The position numbers and the translations under genes are program-made. The notes beneath the pieces were generated by a model. It was not told the DNA's origin, made no database searches, and was given only the letters and a program-made list of their open reading frames with translations. A stretch of DNA of 64,000 nt from Bradyrhizobium glycinis. GTDB taxonomy: Bacteria; Pseudomonadota; Alphaproteobacteria; Rhizobiales; Xanthobacteraceae. Below, one piece after another: positions 52,554 to 61,859 of this stretch (positions are counted from its first letter, which is position 1; each line of letters starts with the position of its first letter). The stretch spans positions 310,001-374,000 of the forward strand of contig NZ_JACCHQ010000002.1 in assembly GCF_016031655.1 (NCBI RefSeq). Direction: 5' to 3'.

Positions 52554-53780
52554 TCACTCCTGCACCGCGACTTCGTTGTAGAGGACACCGTCGCGCACCA
52601 TTGCCTCGACGAGCTCGGCCGATAGTCCCAGCGACTTTGCAAGGCGGCGATTGTCCTGGCCGAGCAGCGGCGCCGGAGTGCGCACCGTGGTGTCGCAATC
52701 GGAGAAGCGGAACGGCAGGTTCGGCAGCGTCACCTTGCCGAGGACAGGATGCTCCTGCTCGACCAGCATGCCACGCGCGTGGATCTGCGGATCCTTCACG
52801 ACCTCTTCGATCGTCTGCACGGGAGCCGACGGCACACCCGCTTCGTCGAGTGCCGCGAGGCAGGCATCCCGGGACGGCTGCGACAGCGTCCAATTGCGCA
52901 CGATGTCCATCGCTTCGGCATAATGGGCGTTGCGCTCCGCAGGCGTGGTGAAGCGTTCGTCGGATGCCAAGCGGCTTCCCCCAATCAGCGTCGCCAATCG
53001 CCGCCACGCATCGTCGACTTGCGCTGCGATGACAAGATTGCCGTCCCTGGCCGGAAAGATCCCGTAGACGGTCGAGTCCGGCTGCCCGCTGCCGGTCTGC
53101 TTCGGCAGGTCGGTACCACCGGAGAGGAAATAGCGCTGCACCGCATAATCGTGCATCGAGACCATGCAGTCGTATAGCGCGAGATCGATATGCTGGCCGC
53201 GTCCGGAGGACGCGCGGCCGACCAGCGCGGCATTGATGGCAGCCACGCCATGAATGCCGGTATACATATCGGCCAGCGGCATCCGCAGCAGCGGCGGCGC
53301 TTCACCGGGATTGCCCAGCTGCGCCAGGGCGCCCGACATTGCCTCTGCGATCAGGCCGAAGCCCGGACGTTCGGCATAAGGACCGGTGTGGCCATAGGCG
53401 GAGACCGAGCAGTAGATCAACCTGCGATTCCGCGCCGACAGCGCCTTGTAGCCAAGCCCGAGACGTTCGAGTGCCCCAGGGCGGTAGTTCTCGATGAAGA
53501 CATCGGCCGTGTCGATGAGCTTCATCATCATGTCGAGACCGCGCGTATCGCGCAGGTCGATGCACAATCCCTGCTTGCCCATGTTCTGCTGCAGGAAGTA
53601 GCCGGATTGTCCGTCCTTGAAATAGCCATGGGCGCGGCCCGCATCGCCTGCCTTCGGACGCTCCACCTTGATGACTTCCGCACCCATCGCGGCGAGGCAA
53701 CGGCCCATGAACGGGCCTGCCAGAAAATGGCTGTAGTCGATGACGCGAATGCCTTTGAGCGGCAGATCTTGTGCGGTCAT
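52554..53780 (-). CDS. CaiB/BaiF-family CoA-transferase
   Basis: 408 residues from ATG 53780, overlapping the MaoC stop (ATGA). Class III CoA-transferase: LKGIRVIDYSHFLAGPFMGR and AAMGAEVIKVERPKAGD; the catalytic Asp is in RMPLADMYTGIHG. It would activate a carboxylic acid, with its neighbour MaoC hydrating the enoyl-CoA formed. The substrate is unknown. Confidence 0.92.
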   Translation of the reverse strand: MTAQDLPLKGIRVIDYSHFLAGPFMGRCLAAMGAEVIKVERPKAGDAGRAHGYFKDGQSGYFLQQNMGKQGLCIDLRDTRGLDMMMKLIDTADVFIENYRPGALERLGLGYKALSARNRRLIYCSVSAYGHTGPYAERPGFGLIAEAMSGALAQLGNPGEAPPLLRMPLADMYTGIHGVAAINAALVGRASSGRGQHIDLALYDCMVSMHDYAVQRYFLSGGTDLPKQTGSGQPDSTVYGIFPARDGNLVIAAQVDDAWRRLATLIGGSRLASDERFTTPAERNAHYAEAMDIVRNWTLSQPSRDACLAALDEAGVPSAPVQTIEEVVKDPQIHARGMLVEQEHPVLGKVTLPNLPFRFSDCDTTVRTPAPLLGQDNRRLAKSLGLSAELVEAMVRDGVLYNEVAVQE

Positions 53781-54247
53781 GCCTGCTCTCCTGCGGAGGA
53801 GGTCTTTGGGCGCATCGGAATCATCAGCCGATGCTCGCCGAGCTGCACCACTTCGCCGCGCTGATTGATCAGCTCCGAGGGCAACACAACGATGCCCCAC
53901 CCATCACGCTTCGTCGTGCGCATTGAGCCGACGCGGAACTTCACGTGCACGGTATCCCCGAGCTTGATCGGCAGCTTGAAATCCCAGGTCCAGCCCAGCG
54001 ACATTCCCGGAATGAAGCGGTAGTCGGCACGGGTCTTCAAACCGTCGGCCAGCGACAGACCAAACAGCCCGTGCGCGACGCGCGTGCCGAATGGTGTGGT
54101 CCTGGCGTATTCCTCGTCGACGTGGACCGGCGTGAAATCACCCGTCAGTTCGGCATAGGCATTTACCATCGCTTCAGTGACCGTCACCGAAGGGGTGACG
54201 CATTCGTCACCGACCTTGGCATCGTCCCAATAGCGCTCGACGGTCAT
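53777..54247 (-). CDS. MaoC-family (R)-enoyl-CoA hydratase-like protein
   Basis: 156 residues, hot-dog fold. VTEAMVNAYAELTGDFTPVHVDEEYARTTPFGTRVAHGLF carries the Asp/His pair typical of MaoC-type hydratases. It would add water to (or remove it from) an acyl-CoA made by the adjacent CaiB enzyme. Confidence 0.92.
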   Translation of the reverse strand: MTVERYWDDAKVGDECVTPSVTVTEAMVNAYAELTGDFTPVHVDEEYARTTPFGTRVAHGLFGLSLADGLKTRADYRFIPGMSLGWTWDFKLPIKLGDTVHVKFRVGSMRTTKRDGWGIVVLPSELINQRGEVVQLGEHRLMIPMRPKTSSAGEQA

Positions 54248-54259
54248 ATCGCGTCTTCC

Positions 54260-54646
54260 TTAGGCTCGTGGATTGATCGCGAGGGCCGCTTCCACGGCGC
54301 CTGCGCTGGCTTGCAAGATCTCGACGTTCAGGCCGCCCGGCAGCTCGAGCCAGTTCGGGCCGGCGGGCAATGCCTTGGCGCCCCAGGCGGCGGCACGGGC
54401 GAGCACACCTTCGTAATCGTCGACCATGATGCCGAGATGGGCGAGGCGCCCCTCCGGTCCGACGAAATTCGGGTCTTCGATGAGCTGCACGCTTCCGAGC
54501 ACCCATACCTGACGCGGGCGCGCACCATCGGCGGGCTGCTCGTCGCGAATGGCAAGACCAAGCACCTCACGAAAGAAGTCGACGTGACGATCAACGTCCG
54601 GCACACGGATCGCGACGTGCTCGACATAAGCGCGGGGCAACGACAT
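54260..54646 (-). CDS. VOC-superfamily protein
   Basis: 128 residues from ATG 54646. YVEHVAIRVPDVDRHVDFFREVLGL, RLAHLGIMVDDYEGVLARA and LNVEILQ place metal-binding His and Glu in the positions of glyoxalase/methylmalonyl-CoA-epimerase-like proteins. It lies 4 bases after the ketopantoate-reductase-like gene. Could epimerise or isomerise a CoA intermediate. Confidence 0.85.
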   Translation of the reverse strand: MSLPRAYVEHVAIRVPDVDRHVDFFREVLGLAIRDEQPADGARPRQVWVLGSVQLIEDPNFVGPEGRLAHLGIMVDDYEGVLARAAAWGAKALPAGPNWLELPGGLNVEILQASAGAVEAALAINPRA

Positions 54647-54650
54647 CGTC

Positions 54651-55595
54651 TCAGGCCTTTCCCGGATAGTCAGTGCGGGCGTATTCAAGCCCTTTGACCA
54701 ACGCGACGAGGGTCGCGTTGACCGGTGTCGGCACTTTGAGCTTGGCGCCCCAACGCACGACGGAGCCGTGAATGTAATCGACCTCGGTCAGGTTGCCGGA
54801 CTGCAAGCTCTGCAGCATCGACGTCTTGAACTCGGGCGGCAATCCGGCAGACGCCATCGTCCAGGCGCGCCGCGGTTCGGTAATCGAGATCTTGACGCCG
54901 GCCGCTCGCGCGACCGCGATGCCCTCAGAGATCGCGGCCAGCGCGCAATCTTCCAGGATCGGTAGCGAATAGAGGCCGCCATAGGTGAGACCGGTAACGG
55001 CGGTAATTCCACCTCCGGCGACGTTGATGAACAGCTTGTCCCACATCGTGCCCAGGATGTTGTCGCTGAGCCGTGTGAGAATGCCGGCCTGATTGAACGT
55101 CTCGGAAATTCGCCGTGCGCGTTCCGTCAAGCCTCCATCAAGTTCGCCGATGATGGTTTCCTTGCCGACGACCCCGGAGCGAACACGGCCAGGACCGAGC
55201 AGCACGCCGCCAACGTAGGTCTTGCCTGCCATGACCCGGTCACGACCGACTTCCTCCGAAAGAATGTCCTCGTGACCAAGACCATTTTGGAGCGACATCA
55301 CAACCGTCTGCGGCCCGATGATCGGCGCTGCCGACCGGATCGCATCCCGCGTGTGGTAGGATTTGACGAGAACGACGACGAGGTCCGCCACGCTGCCGAC
55401 CTGGGTCGCTGAGGTGCAGGCAGAGACCTTCACGACGGTCTCGGCTTCACCTTCGAGCATCCGTAGGCCACCCGCATTGATCGCGTCGACATGAGCTTGA
55501 AAGGGATCGATCAACCAAACCTCGGCACCACCGCGCGCCAGCGCGCCACCGATGGTCGAGCCCAGGGCTCCCGCTCCGATAAAGCAGATCCTCAT
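54651..55595 (-). CDS. 2-dehydropantoate 2-reductase-family protein (ApbA/PanE)
   Basis: 314 residues. Rossmann motif ICFIGAGALGSTIGGALA and VKSYHTRDAI; the catalytic Lys is in LFINVAGGGITAVTGL and the C-terminal helical domain is complete. Such proteins reduce 2-keto acids with NADPH; the housekeeping PanE is not usually in such clusters, so this paralogue probably handles a related keto-acid. First gene after the divergent LysR regulator, so it heads the minus-strand cluster. Confidence 0.9.
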   Translation of the reverse strand: MRICFIGAGALGSTIGGALARGGAEVWLIDPFQAHVDAINAGGLRMLEGEAETVVKVSACTSATQVGSVADLVVVLVKSYHTRDAIRSAAPIIGPQTVVMSLQNGLGHEDILSEEVGRDRVMAGKTYVGGVLLGPGRVRSGVVGKETIIGELDGGLTERARRISETFNQAGILTRLSDNILGTMWDKLFINVAGGGITAVTGLTYGGLYSLPILEDCALAAISEGIAVARAAGVKISITEPRRAWTMASAGLPPEFKTSMLQSLQSGNLTEVDYIHGSVVRWGAKLKVPTPVNATLVALVKGLEYARTDYPGKA

Positions 55596-55654
55596 CCGAA
55601 CGCTTCCCTCGCCCGTTTTGGGGTTCGAAGCGTGCTAGCAGGCCAACGAATATT

Positions 55655-55680
55655 TGGATATCCTATGGATCCTATATCCA
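55655..55680. promoter_or_regulatory. LysR-type operator between divergent genes
   Basis: TGGATAT-N12-ATATCCA is a perfect interrupted palindrome (55655-55680); within it lies a second GGAT(A/C)C pattern. The A/T-rich dyad with spacer fits LysR-type binding sites, and it lies just upstream of the regulator start. Confidence 0.5.
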
Positions 55681-55695
55681 TTATTGCAGATCGCA

Positions 55696-56676
55696 ATGAA
55701 GCACCGCGACATCTCCGAGACGGGCCTGCTGGAGCCGCGCCTGCTCCGGCTGTTCGACGTCTTGTTCACCACTGGCAGCGTCACCAAAACAGCCGAGAAG
55801 CTCGGTCAAAGTCAGCCGACCATTTCGATCTGGCTAGCGCGCCTGCGAAAGGAACTGGACGATCCGCTCTTCATCCGGTCTGCGGAGGGAATGCTGCCGA
55901 CGCCGCGCGCGGAGGCTCTCATCGGCACCGCCAGACAGGCGTTGGAGATGCTGCGACGTCTGGCCGAGCTTCGCACCGAGTTTGATCCAGCGACTGCAAA
56001 ACGCCGCTTCGTCATCTGCATGACGGATGCGAGCCACATCACGCTGCTTCCCGCCATACTCGCCCACGTTCGCCGCGCTGCGCCGGGCATCCGCATCGAA
56101 GCAGCGCAGATCGGCAGCGATACGCCACGAATGCTGCAGTCTGGCGAGGCCGATCTGGCGCTCGGTTACATCTCGGATCTCGACGCCGGACACTTCCAGC
56201 AGACACTCTTCCCTCAGGATTGGGTCTGCCTGGCGAACGCAGGACATGCCCGGATCCGCGACCGCATCACCGCGAAGGATTTCCGGCGTGAGGCGCACGT
56301 CCTCATTCGCTCGGGCACCGGACATCAATTGCTCGCGGACGCGCTGAGGGAGCAGCAGATCGTTCTTGATGTTGCGCTTGAACTCCCCGGCTTTTTGGGG
56401 TTACCCGCAATCGTCGGGACGACCGACCTGATCGCCACCCTGCCAAGGCACATCGGCGAAACCTTGGCTCACTATTACGGCCTGCGCGTGCTGGATTGCC
56501 CGCTGGCGATCGCCGGCTTCACGGTCAAGCAATATTGGCACGCCCGCTTCCATCACGACCCGGCAAGCCAATGGTTGCGTGATTTATGCGGGGAGCTTTT
56601 TCAACAGCAGGACGTGCGGGGCCTGCATCGTTCCGGTCGGCCAAGAAAACGAAGGCCACGCGATTTGCAGTCGTAG
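55696..56676 (+). CDS. LysR-family transcriptional regulator
   Basis: 326 residues from ATG 55696; an ATG at 55654 in frame would overlap the operator. The winged helix LFDVLFTTGSVTKTAEKLGQSQPTISIWLARLRKELDDPLFIR is typical, with a ligand domain following. The extreme C-terminus is unusually basic (GRPRKRRPRD). Divergent from the ten-gene cluster, it probably activates it in response to the imported compound. Confidence 0.93.
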   Translation: MKHRDISETGLLEPRLLRLFDVLFTTGSVTKTAEKLGQSQPTISIWLARLRKELDDPLFIRSAEGMLPTPRAEALIGTARQALEMLRRLAELRTEFDPATAKRRFVICMTDASHITLLPAILAHVRRAAPGIRIEAAQIGSDTPRMLQSGEADLALGYISDLDAGHFQQTLFPQDWVCLANAGHARIRDRITAKDFRREAHVLIRSGTGHQLLADALREQQIVLDVALELPGFLGLPAIVGTTDLIATLPRHIGETLAHYYGLRVLDCPLAIAGFTVKQYWHARFHHDPASQWLRDLCGELFQQQDVRGLHRSGRPRKRRPRDLQS

Positions 56677-56974
56677 TGGTCCCGATAGCGGGGCAACGAC
56701 CGCCCCCGGAGCCGCCGGCTGGGACTGCGGCACGGCTGCAATTCCGCACAACCACATCTCGACCGGTTGTCCGCTTCGCGCGCCGTCGCACCCTCTTCTA
56801 CGATGAGGGCAAGACAGACCTGCCCGAGCAGCTTCGCGGCATATGTTGGGATGGAAGCCTCGGAGATAGGCCACGCCGTTTCGTTCGATTCTGGACTGAG
56901 TCTCTTTCCAAACGCGCCCAAAGGACCTGACTGAGACCGAACGGCTTAACGAATGAACTCAACAGCTTAAACAC
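56677..56974. other. Intergenic region
   Basis: 298 bases between the LysR stop and the tRNA. Frames crossing it on the plus strand are extensions of GC-driven open reading and lack a start; nothing recognised. Confidence 0.35.
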
Positions 56975-57049
56975 TGGCTGGGGCGGGAGGGATCGAACCT
57001 CCGAATGGCGGAATCAAAATCCGCTGCCTTACCGCTTGGCTACGCCCCA
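56975..57049 (-). tRNA. tRNA-Gln (TTG)
   Basis: On the minus strand TGGGGCG (acceptor, 57049-57043) pairs with CGCCCCA, followed by G and an encoded CCA end at 56975-56977. The anticodon stem-loop GCGGA-TTTTGAT-TCCGC has TTG at the anticodon; the T-arm GGTTCGATCC is canonical. The total of 75 bases including CCA is normal. Confidence 0.93.
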
Positions 57050-57291
57050 ACTGACGACGAACGGAACGGGGTAGAACCGCCCCCGGAGATTCCAGTCGGT
57101 CGCAGCCGGTCTATAGGGAGCAGCGCGGCATTTCAACCGCTTGGAGGGGCAAAAAGGGCCGGGCGGCCGACACTCTATTCTGGGCCCCAATGGCCCTCCC
57201 CGCTCCGGCCAGGCCATCGGCATCCCGGCAGTTGAGACCGCCCCCGTTTCATGGGAATACGGCGCCAATATCTGTTCTCGGGGAGTGAGCC

Positions 57292-59070
57292 ATGACCTAC
57301 CGCGCGCCCATTTCTGACATGCTGCTGTCGCTCAACCATGGCGCGGGCCTCAAGGCCGCCGTGGAGGCCGGCCATTACGGCGATTTCGACGCCGACCTCG
57401 CGGCCGCCGTGCTGGAGGAAGCCGGCAAGTTCGCATCCGACGTGCTGGCGCCGCTCAACAAGGTCGGCGACGAGCACGGCATCAAGCTCGAGGGCGGCAA
57501 GGTCACGACCGCGCCGGGCTGGCCCGACGCCTACAAGCGCTGGACCGAGGGCGGCTGGAACGCGGTGTCCGGCCCCGAAGATTTCGGCGGCCAGGGCCTG
57601 CCGCTCGCGATCAATGCCGCCTGCACCGAGATCTGGAGCGCCGCCAACGTCGCCTTCGGCCTCTGCCCGTTGCTGACGGCCTCGGCGATCGAGGCGCTGG
57701 ACGCCCACGGCAGTGACGAGCTGAAGCAGATCTATCTCGAAAAGCTCGTCTCCGGCGAATGGACCGGCACGATGCAACTGACCGAGCCGCAGGCCGGCTC
57801 CGACGTCGGCGCGCTGCGTACCCGCGCCGAAAAGCAGGCGGACGGCACCTATCGCATCAAGGGGACGAAGATCTTCATCACCTATGGCGAGCACGACATG
57901 ACCGACAACATCGTGCATTTCGTGCTGGCGCGTCTGCCGGATGCGCCCGCCGGCACCAAAGGCATCTCGCTGTTCCTGGTGCCGAAGTTCATGGTGAACG
58001 CGGACGGCTCGCTGGGGCAGCGCAACGACATCTATGCGAGCGGGGTCGAGCACAAGCTCGGCATGCATGCTTCGCCAACCTGCACCATGACCATGGGCGA
58101 CCATGGCGGCGCGATCGGCTATTTGATCGGCGAAGAGAACCAGGGCATGCGCTGCATGTTCACGATGATGAACCAGGCCCGCCTCGGCGTCGGCCTGGAG
58201 GGCGTCGGCGTCGCCGACCGCGCCTACCAGCAGGCCCTGTCGTATGCGCAGGAGCGCCGCCAAGGCCGCGCGGTGGGCAAGACAGGCGATGGCTCGGATC
58301 CGATCTTCGTGCATCCCGACGTCAAGCGCATGCTGATGCGGATGCGGGCGCAGACTGCGGCCGCGCGCACCATCTGCTATGCGACGGCTGTTGCGATCGA
58401 CGTCTCGACCCGCGCCAAGGATCCGAAGGTGCGCGCTGATGCCGCCGCACGCGCGGCGCTGCTGACCCCGATGGCCAAGGCCTATTCCACCGATATCGGC
58501 AATGAGGTTGCCTATCTCGGCGTGCAGGTCCATGGCGGCATGGGCTTCATCGAGGAGACCGGCGCGGCCCAGCACTACCGCGATGCCCGCATCACCGCGA
58601 TCTACGAGGGCACCAACGGCATCCAGGCGATCGATCTCGTCACGCGCAAGTTAGCTGCCAATGGCGGCGCGTCAGTGTGGGCGCTGCTCGACGAGCTCTC
58701 GGCAACCGTCAAGCAGGTGGAGGCCTCCAACGATCCCGCCTTCGGCACCACCGGCACCAAGCTGCGCGAGGCGCTGGAGGCGCTCACGCGCACCAGCAAA
58801 TGGCTGTTGGAGCGCGTTGCCTCCGCTCCAAACGACGCGCTTGCAGGCGCGACGCCCTATCTGCAGCAATTCGGCGCGACGCTCGGTGGCTGCCTGCTCG
58901 CCTCCGAGGCGCTCGCTGCCAAGGCCGAAGGCCTTGGCGATGCGCCGCGCTACGTCGCGCTGGCGCGCTTCTTCGCCGAGAACATCGCGGTTCAGGCCGG
59001 CGCGCTCGAGCGCACCGTGACAGAGAGCGCGGAGTCGGTCGCAGCGGCGGATGCGGCGTTGCTGGGGTGA
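57292..59070 (+). CDS. Acyl-CoA dehydrogenase (DmdC-like, with C-terminal domain)
   Basis: 592 residues, longer than classical ACADs because of an extra C-terminal helical domain, as in the 3-methylmercaptopropionyl-CoA dehydrogenase (DmdC) group. FAD motifs TMQLTEPQAGSDVGAL, FITYGEHDM; MTMGDHGGAIGYLIGEENQGM; QVHGGMGFIEETGAAQHYRDARITAIYEGTNGIQA with catalytic Glu in IYEG. It would oxidise an acyl-CoA with an electron-transfer flavoprotein. An acyl group cannot be assigned. The crotonase gene follows 199 bases later. Confidence 0.93.
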   Translation: MTYRAPISDMLLSLNHGAGLKAAVEAGHYGDFDADLAAAVLEEAGKFASDVLAPLNKVGDEHGIKLEGGKVTTAPGWPDAYKRWTEGGWNAVSGPEDFGGQGLPLAINAACTEIWSAANVAFGLCPLLTASAIEALDAHGSDELKQIYLEKLVSGEWTGTMQLTEPQAGSDVGALRTRAEKQADGTYRIKGTKIFITYGEHDMTDNIVHFVLARLPDAPAGTKGISLFLVPKFMVNADGSLGQRNDIYASGVEHKLGMHASPTCTMTMGDHGGAIGYLIGEENQGMRCMFTMMNQARLGVGLEGVGVADRAYQQALSYAQERRQGRAVGKTGDGSDPIFVHPDVKRMLMRMRAQTAAARTICYATAVAIDVSTRAKDPKVRADAAARAALLTPMAKAYSTDIGNEVAYLGVQVHGGMGFIEETGAAQHYRDARITAIYEGTNGIQAIDLVTRKLAANGGASVWALLDELSATVKQVEASNDPAFGTTGTKLREALEALTRTSKWLLERVASAPNDALAGATPYLQQFGATLGGCLLASEALAAKAEGLGDAPRYVALARFFAENIAVQAGALERTVTESAESVAAADAALLG

Positions 59071-59269
59071 GAAAGCCGCTGGGGCGGATGGAGCGGCAGC
59101 GTCATCCGGGCCGGCCTCGCCCGCGGGACGAATCCCGGATTGCTATGCGCGACCCCTGCGATCCGGGAATACCGCCGAAAAGTTGAGCCAGCGCATTGGC
59201 ACGCCTGCGGGATGATGTAGGCTGATGCCCTGCCGAGACTCGCGAAGCGGCGAGCGCAAGGGGGCTCTC

Positions 59270-60028
59270 ATGCCGAATGGCAACATCGTCGTCACCGAAG
59301 AGCGCGGAACGCGCGTGATCACCCTGCGCCGTCCGGGCAAGAAGAACGCGATCACGCAGAACATGTACCGGGAGATGAGCCACGCGATCGACACTGCCCA
59401 GAACAACCCGGACATCCGCTGCATGATCATCACCGGCGGCTCGGGCGTCTTCACCGCGGGGGACGACATCGACGATTTTCTGCACGCCGACGCCGCGCGG
59501 CCCGAGATGCTGTCGAACGGTGTCAAATTCCTCTATTCGCTCGCCCTCAACGCCAAGCCGATCATCGCCGCGGTCGACGGCGCCTCGATCGGCATAGGCA
59601 CGGTGATGCTGTTTCATTGCGACTACGTGCTGGCCTCGACAGCGGCGACCTTCTCCGCGCCCTACATCCAGCTCGGGCTCGTGCCGGTCGGCGCGGCCAG
59701 CCTGTTGATGCCGAACACAATGGGATACCAGCGCGCCTTCGCAATGCTGGTGATGGGGCGGAGCTTCACGGCCGCGGAAGCCCATGCCGCGGGCTTCGTC
59801 AACAGCGTGGTCTCGCCGGGACATACCGAGGTCGAGGCGCGCAAGGTGGCGCGCGAAATCTGCCGGTTGCCGGCCGAGGCGGTCGCGACCTCGCGCAAGC
59901 TGCTGCGCACCCCGCCCGAAGAGCTGACCCGCCGCATCGACCAGGAAGGCCATCTGTTCGGCGATCGGCTCAAGTCGGAAGAGGCGATTGCCGCGTTCAA
60001 TGCGTTCGCGAACAGGAAGAAGCGGTGA
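59270..60028 (+). CDS. Crotonase-superfamily protein lacking usual catalytic glutamates
   Basis: 252 residues from ATG 59270. Crotonase fold with oxyanion-hole segments GSGVFTAGDDIDDF and DGASIGIGTVMLFHCDYVLAS. At the positions of Glu144 and Glu164 of enoyl-CoA hydratase (and the Glu of PECI-type isomerase in SPEG) the sequence has FSAPYIQLGLVPVGAASLL, with Tyr/Ile and Val. It is thus not expected to hydrate enoyl-CoA in the usual way, yet the fold is intact. Function uncertain: thioesterase, dehalogenase-like or non-catalytic. Confidence 0.88.
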   Translation: MPNGNIVVTEERGTRVITLRRPGKKNAITQNMYREMSHAIDTAQNNPDIRCMIITGGSGVFTAGDDIDDFLHADAARPEMLSNGVKFLYSLALNAKPIIAAVDGASIGIGTVMLFHCDYVLASTAATFSAPYIQLGLVPVGAASLLMPNTMGYQRAFAMLVMGRSFTAAEAHAAGFVNSVVSPGHTEVEARKVAREICRLPAEAVATSRKLLRTPPEELTRRIDQEGHLFGDRLKSEEAIAAFNAFANRKKR

Positions 60029-60050
60029 GGCGAGCATCCCCCATCCACGC

Positions 60051-60153
60051 CGTCATTCCGGGGCGCGCGAAGCGCGAACCCGGAATCCATCAAGCAGCAG
60101 AGCTGGTGGATGAATGGATTCCGGGCTCGACGCTGCGCGTCGCCCCGGAATGA
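60051..60153. repeat. Dispersed palindromic repeat (CGTCATTCCGGGGCGC family)
   Basis: CGTCATTCCGGGGCGCGCGA at 60052 mirrors GCGTCGCCCCGGAATGACAG near the 3' side, with inner arms AACCCGGAATCCATC / GAATGGATTCCGGG. A well-known type of Bradyrhizobium intergenic repeat. Confidence 0.75.
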
Positions 60154-60203
60154 CAGTGACAACTTTCGTGAAATCTTTGCGCGAAACGACTAGTCTCAAT
60201 TCC

Positions 60204-61859
60204 ATGCATTACCGATCCATCCTTGCCGCGCTCGCGCTGACCTGCGCCCTGCCCGCTTCTGCCCAGACCGCAACCCCCGTCGAGCTGCGCATTCTCGCCA
60301 TCAACGATTTCCACGGCAATCTGCGACCGCCGCCGGGCGGCATCCGCATCAATGAGCCCGAGGACAAATCCAAGAAGGTGACGGTGGCGGCCGGTGGCGC
60401 CGAGTACATGGCGACGCTGGTGAAGCAGCTGCGCGAAGGGCACAAGAACACCATTTTCGTCGCCGCGGGCGACCTGATCGGCGCGAGCCCGTTTCTGTCG
60501 GCGATGTTTCACGACGAGCCCTCGATCGAAGCGCTCTCGATGATGGGCCTTGCGATCAGCTCGGTCGGCAATCACGAGTTCGACGAGGGCAAGGCCGAGC
60601 TTCTGCGCATGCAGAACGGCGGCTGCCATCCCGTCGATGGCTGCCAAGGACCGCATCCCTTTACGGGCGCCAAATTCCATTATCTCGCGGCCTCCACCGT
60701 CGAGACCGCGACCGGCAAGAGCGTGCTGCCGCCCTACGAGATCCGGGAGTTCGACGGCATTCCCGTCGGCTTCATCGGCCTGACATTGAAGGAGACCGCC
60801 GGCATCGTCTCGCCAGCGGGCATCGCCGGCCTCGAATTCCGCGACGAGGCCGAGACGGTGAACGCGCTGGTGCCGCAACTGAAGGCGCGCGGCGTCGAGG
60901 CCATCGTGGTGCTGATCCACCAGGGCGGCGAGCCTGCCGGCGACTACAACGAATGCCCTGCGATCACGGGGCCGATCGTCGACATCGCCAGGAAGTTCGA
61001 TCCCGCCGTCGACGTCGTCGTCAGCGGCCACACCCACCGCGCCTATGTCTGCGATATCGACGGGCGGCTCGTCACCAGCGGCGACAAATACGGCACTCTT
61101 GTCACCGCGATCGACCTCAAGCTCGATCCCGCAACGCGCGACATCGTCGGCGCCAAAGCCGAGAACGTCATCGTCGCCAATGCTTCGCTGGCCAGGGATC
61201 CCGAGCAGACCGCATTGATCGAGGCCTACGACAAGGTCTCCGCGCCGATCGCCAACCGGCCCGCCGGCTCGGTGACGCAGACCTTGTCGCGCGTGCCGAA
61301 CGAGGCCGGCGAAAGCGCGCTCGGCGATATCATTGCCGACGCGCAATTGCTCGCAACCCGCGAGGCGAAGGATGGCAGCGCTGTCATCGCGCTCACCAAT
61401 CCCGGCGGCATCCGCACCGACATCGTTCCGAAGGAGAATGGCGCGATCACGTACGGCGACGTCTTCGCCAGCCAGCCGTTCCGCAACCGTCTCGTCACCG
61501 TGACGCTGACGGGTAGCCAGCTCAAGGACATGCTCGAGCAGCAATGGCTCGACCCGAAGCGGCCGCGGATTCTCCAGGTGTCGAACGGCTTCAGCTATAC
61601 TTGGGATGCTTCAAAGCCGTTCGGCGAGCGCGTCAGCCTCGAACGGATGACACTCAACGGCAGGCCGATCGAGCCGGGAAGCAGCTACCGCATCACGCTC
61701 AACGATTACCTCGCCGTCGGCGGAGACGGGTTTACCGTCGCCAAACAGGGCACGGCGCCGCAATATGGCGGCTACGATGCGGACGCGCTGTTCGCGTTCT
61801 TCCGGGCGCACGGGCCGGTCGGCCCGCTGCCGCCCACCCGCATCCTGCGGGTGAATTGA
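60204..61859 (+). CDS. Periplasmic 5'-nucleotidase/UDP-sugar hydrolase-family protein
   Basis: 551 residues from ATG 60204 with signal peptide MHYRSILAALALTCALPASA. Metallophosphoesterase motifs: NDFHGN, AAGDLIG, GNHEFDEG, and SGHTHR with two metals; the C-terminal substrate domain has NPGGIRTD, NDYLAVGGDGF. It would dephosphorylate nucleotides outside the cytoplasm, recovering phosphate and nucleosides. Cys residues in CHPVDGC suggest a disulphide. Confidence 0.93.
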   Translation: MHYRSILAALALTCALPASAQTATPVELRILAINDFHGNLRPPPGGIRINEPEDKSKKVTVAAGGAEYMATLVKQLREGHKNTIFVAAGDLIGASPFLSAMFHDEPSIEALSMMGLAISSVGNHEFDEGKAELLRMQNGGCHPVDGCQGPHPFTGAKFHYLAASTVETATGKSVLPPYEIREFDGIPVGFIGLTLKETAGIVSPAGIAGLEFRDEAETVNALVPQLKARGVEAIVVLIHQGGEPAGDYNECPAITGPIVDIARKFDPAVDVVVSGHTHRAYVCDIDGRLVTSGDKYGTLVTAIDLKLDPATRDIVGAKAENVIVANASLARDPEQTALIEAYDKVSAPIANRPAGSVTQTLSRVPNEAGESALGDIIADAQLLATREAKDGSAVIALTNPGGIRTDIVPKENGAITYGDVFASQPFRNRLVTVTLTGSQLKDMLEQQWLDPKRPRILQVSNGFSYTWDASKPFGERVSLERMTLNGRPIEPGSSYRITLNDYLAVGGDGFTVAKQGTAPQYGGYDADALFAFFRAHGPVGPLPPTRILRVN

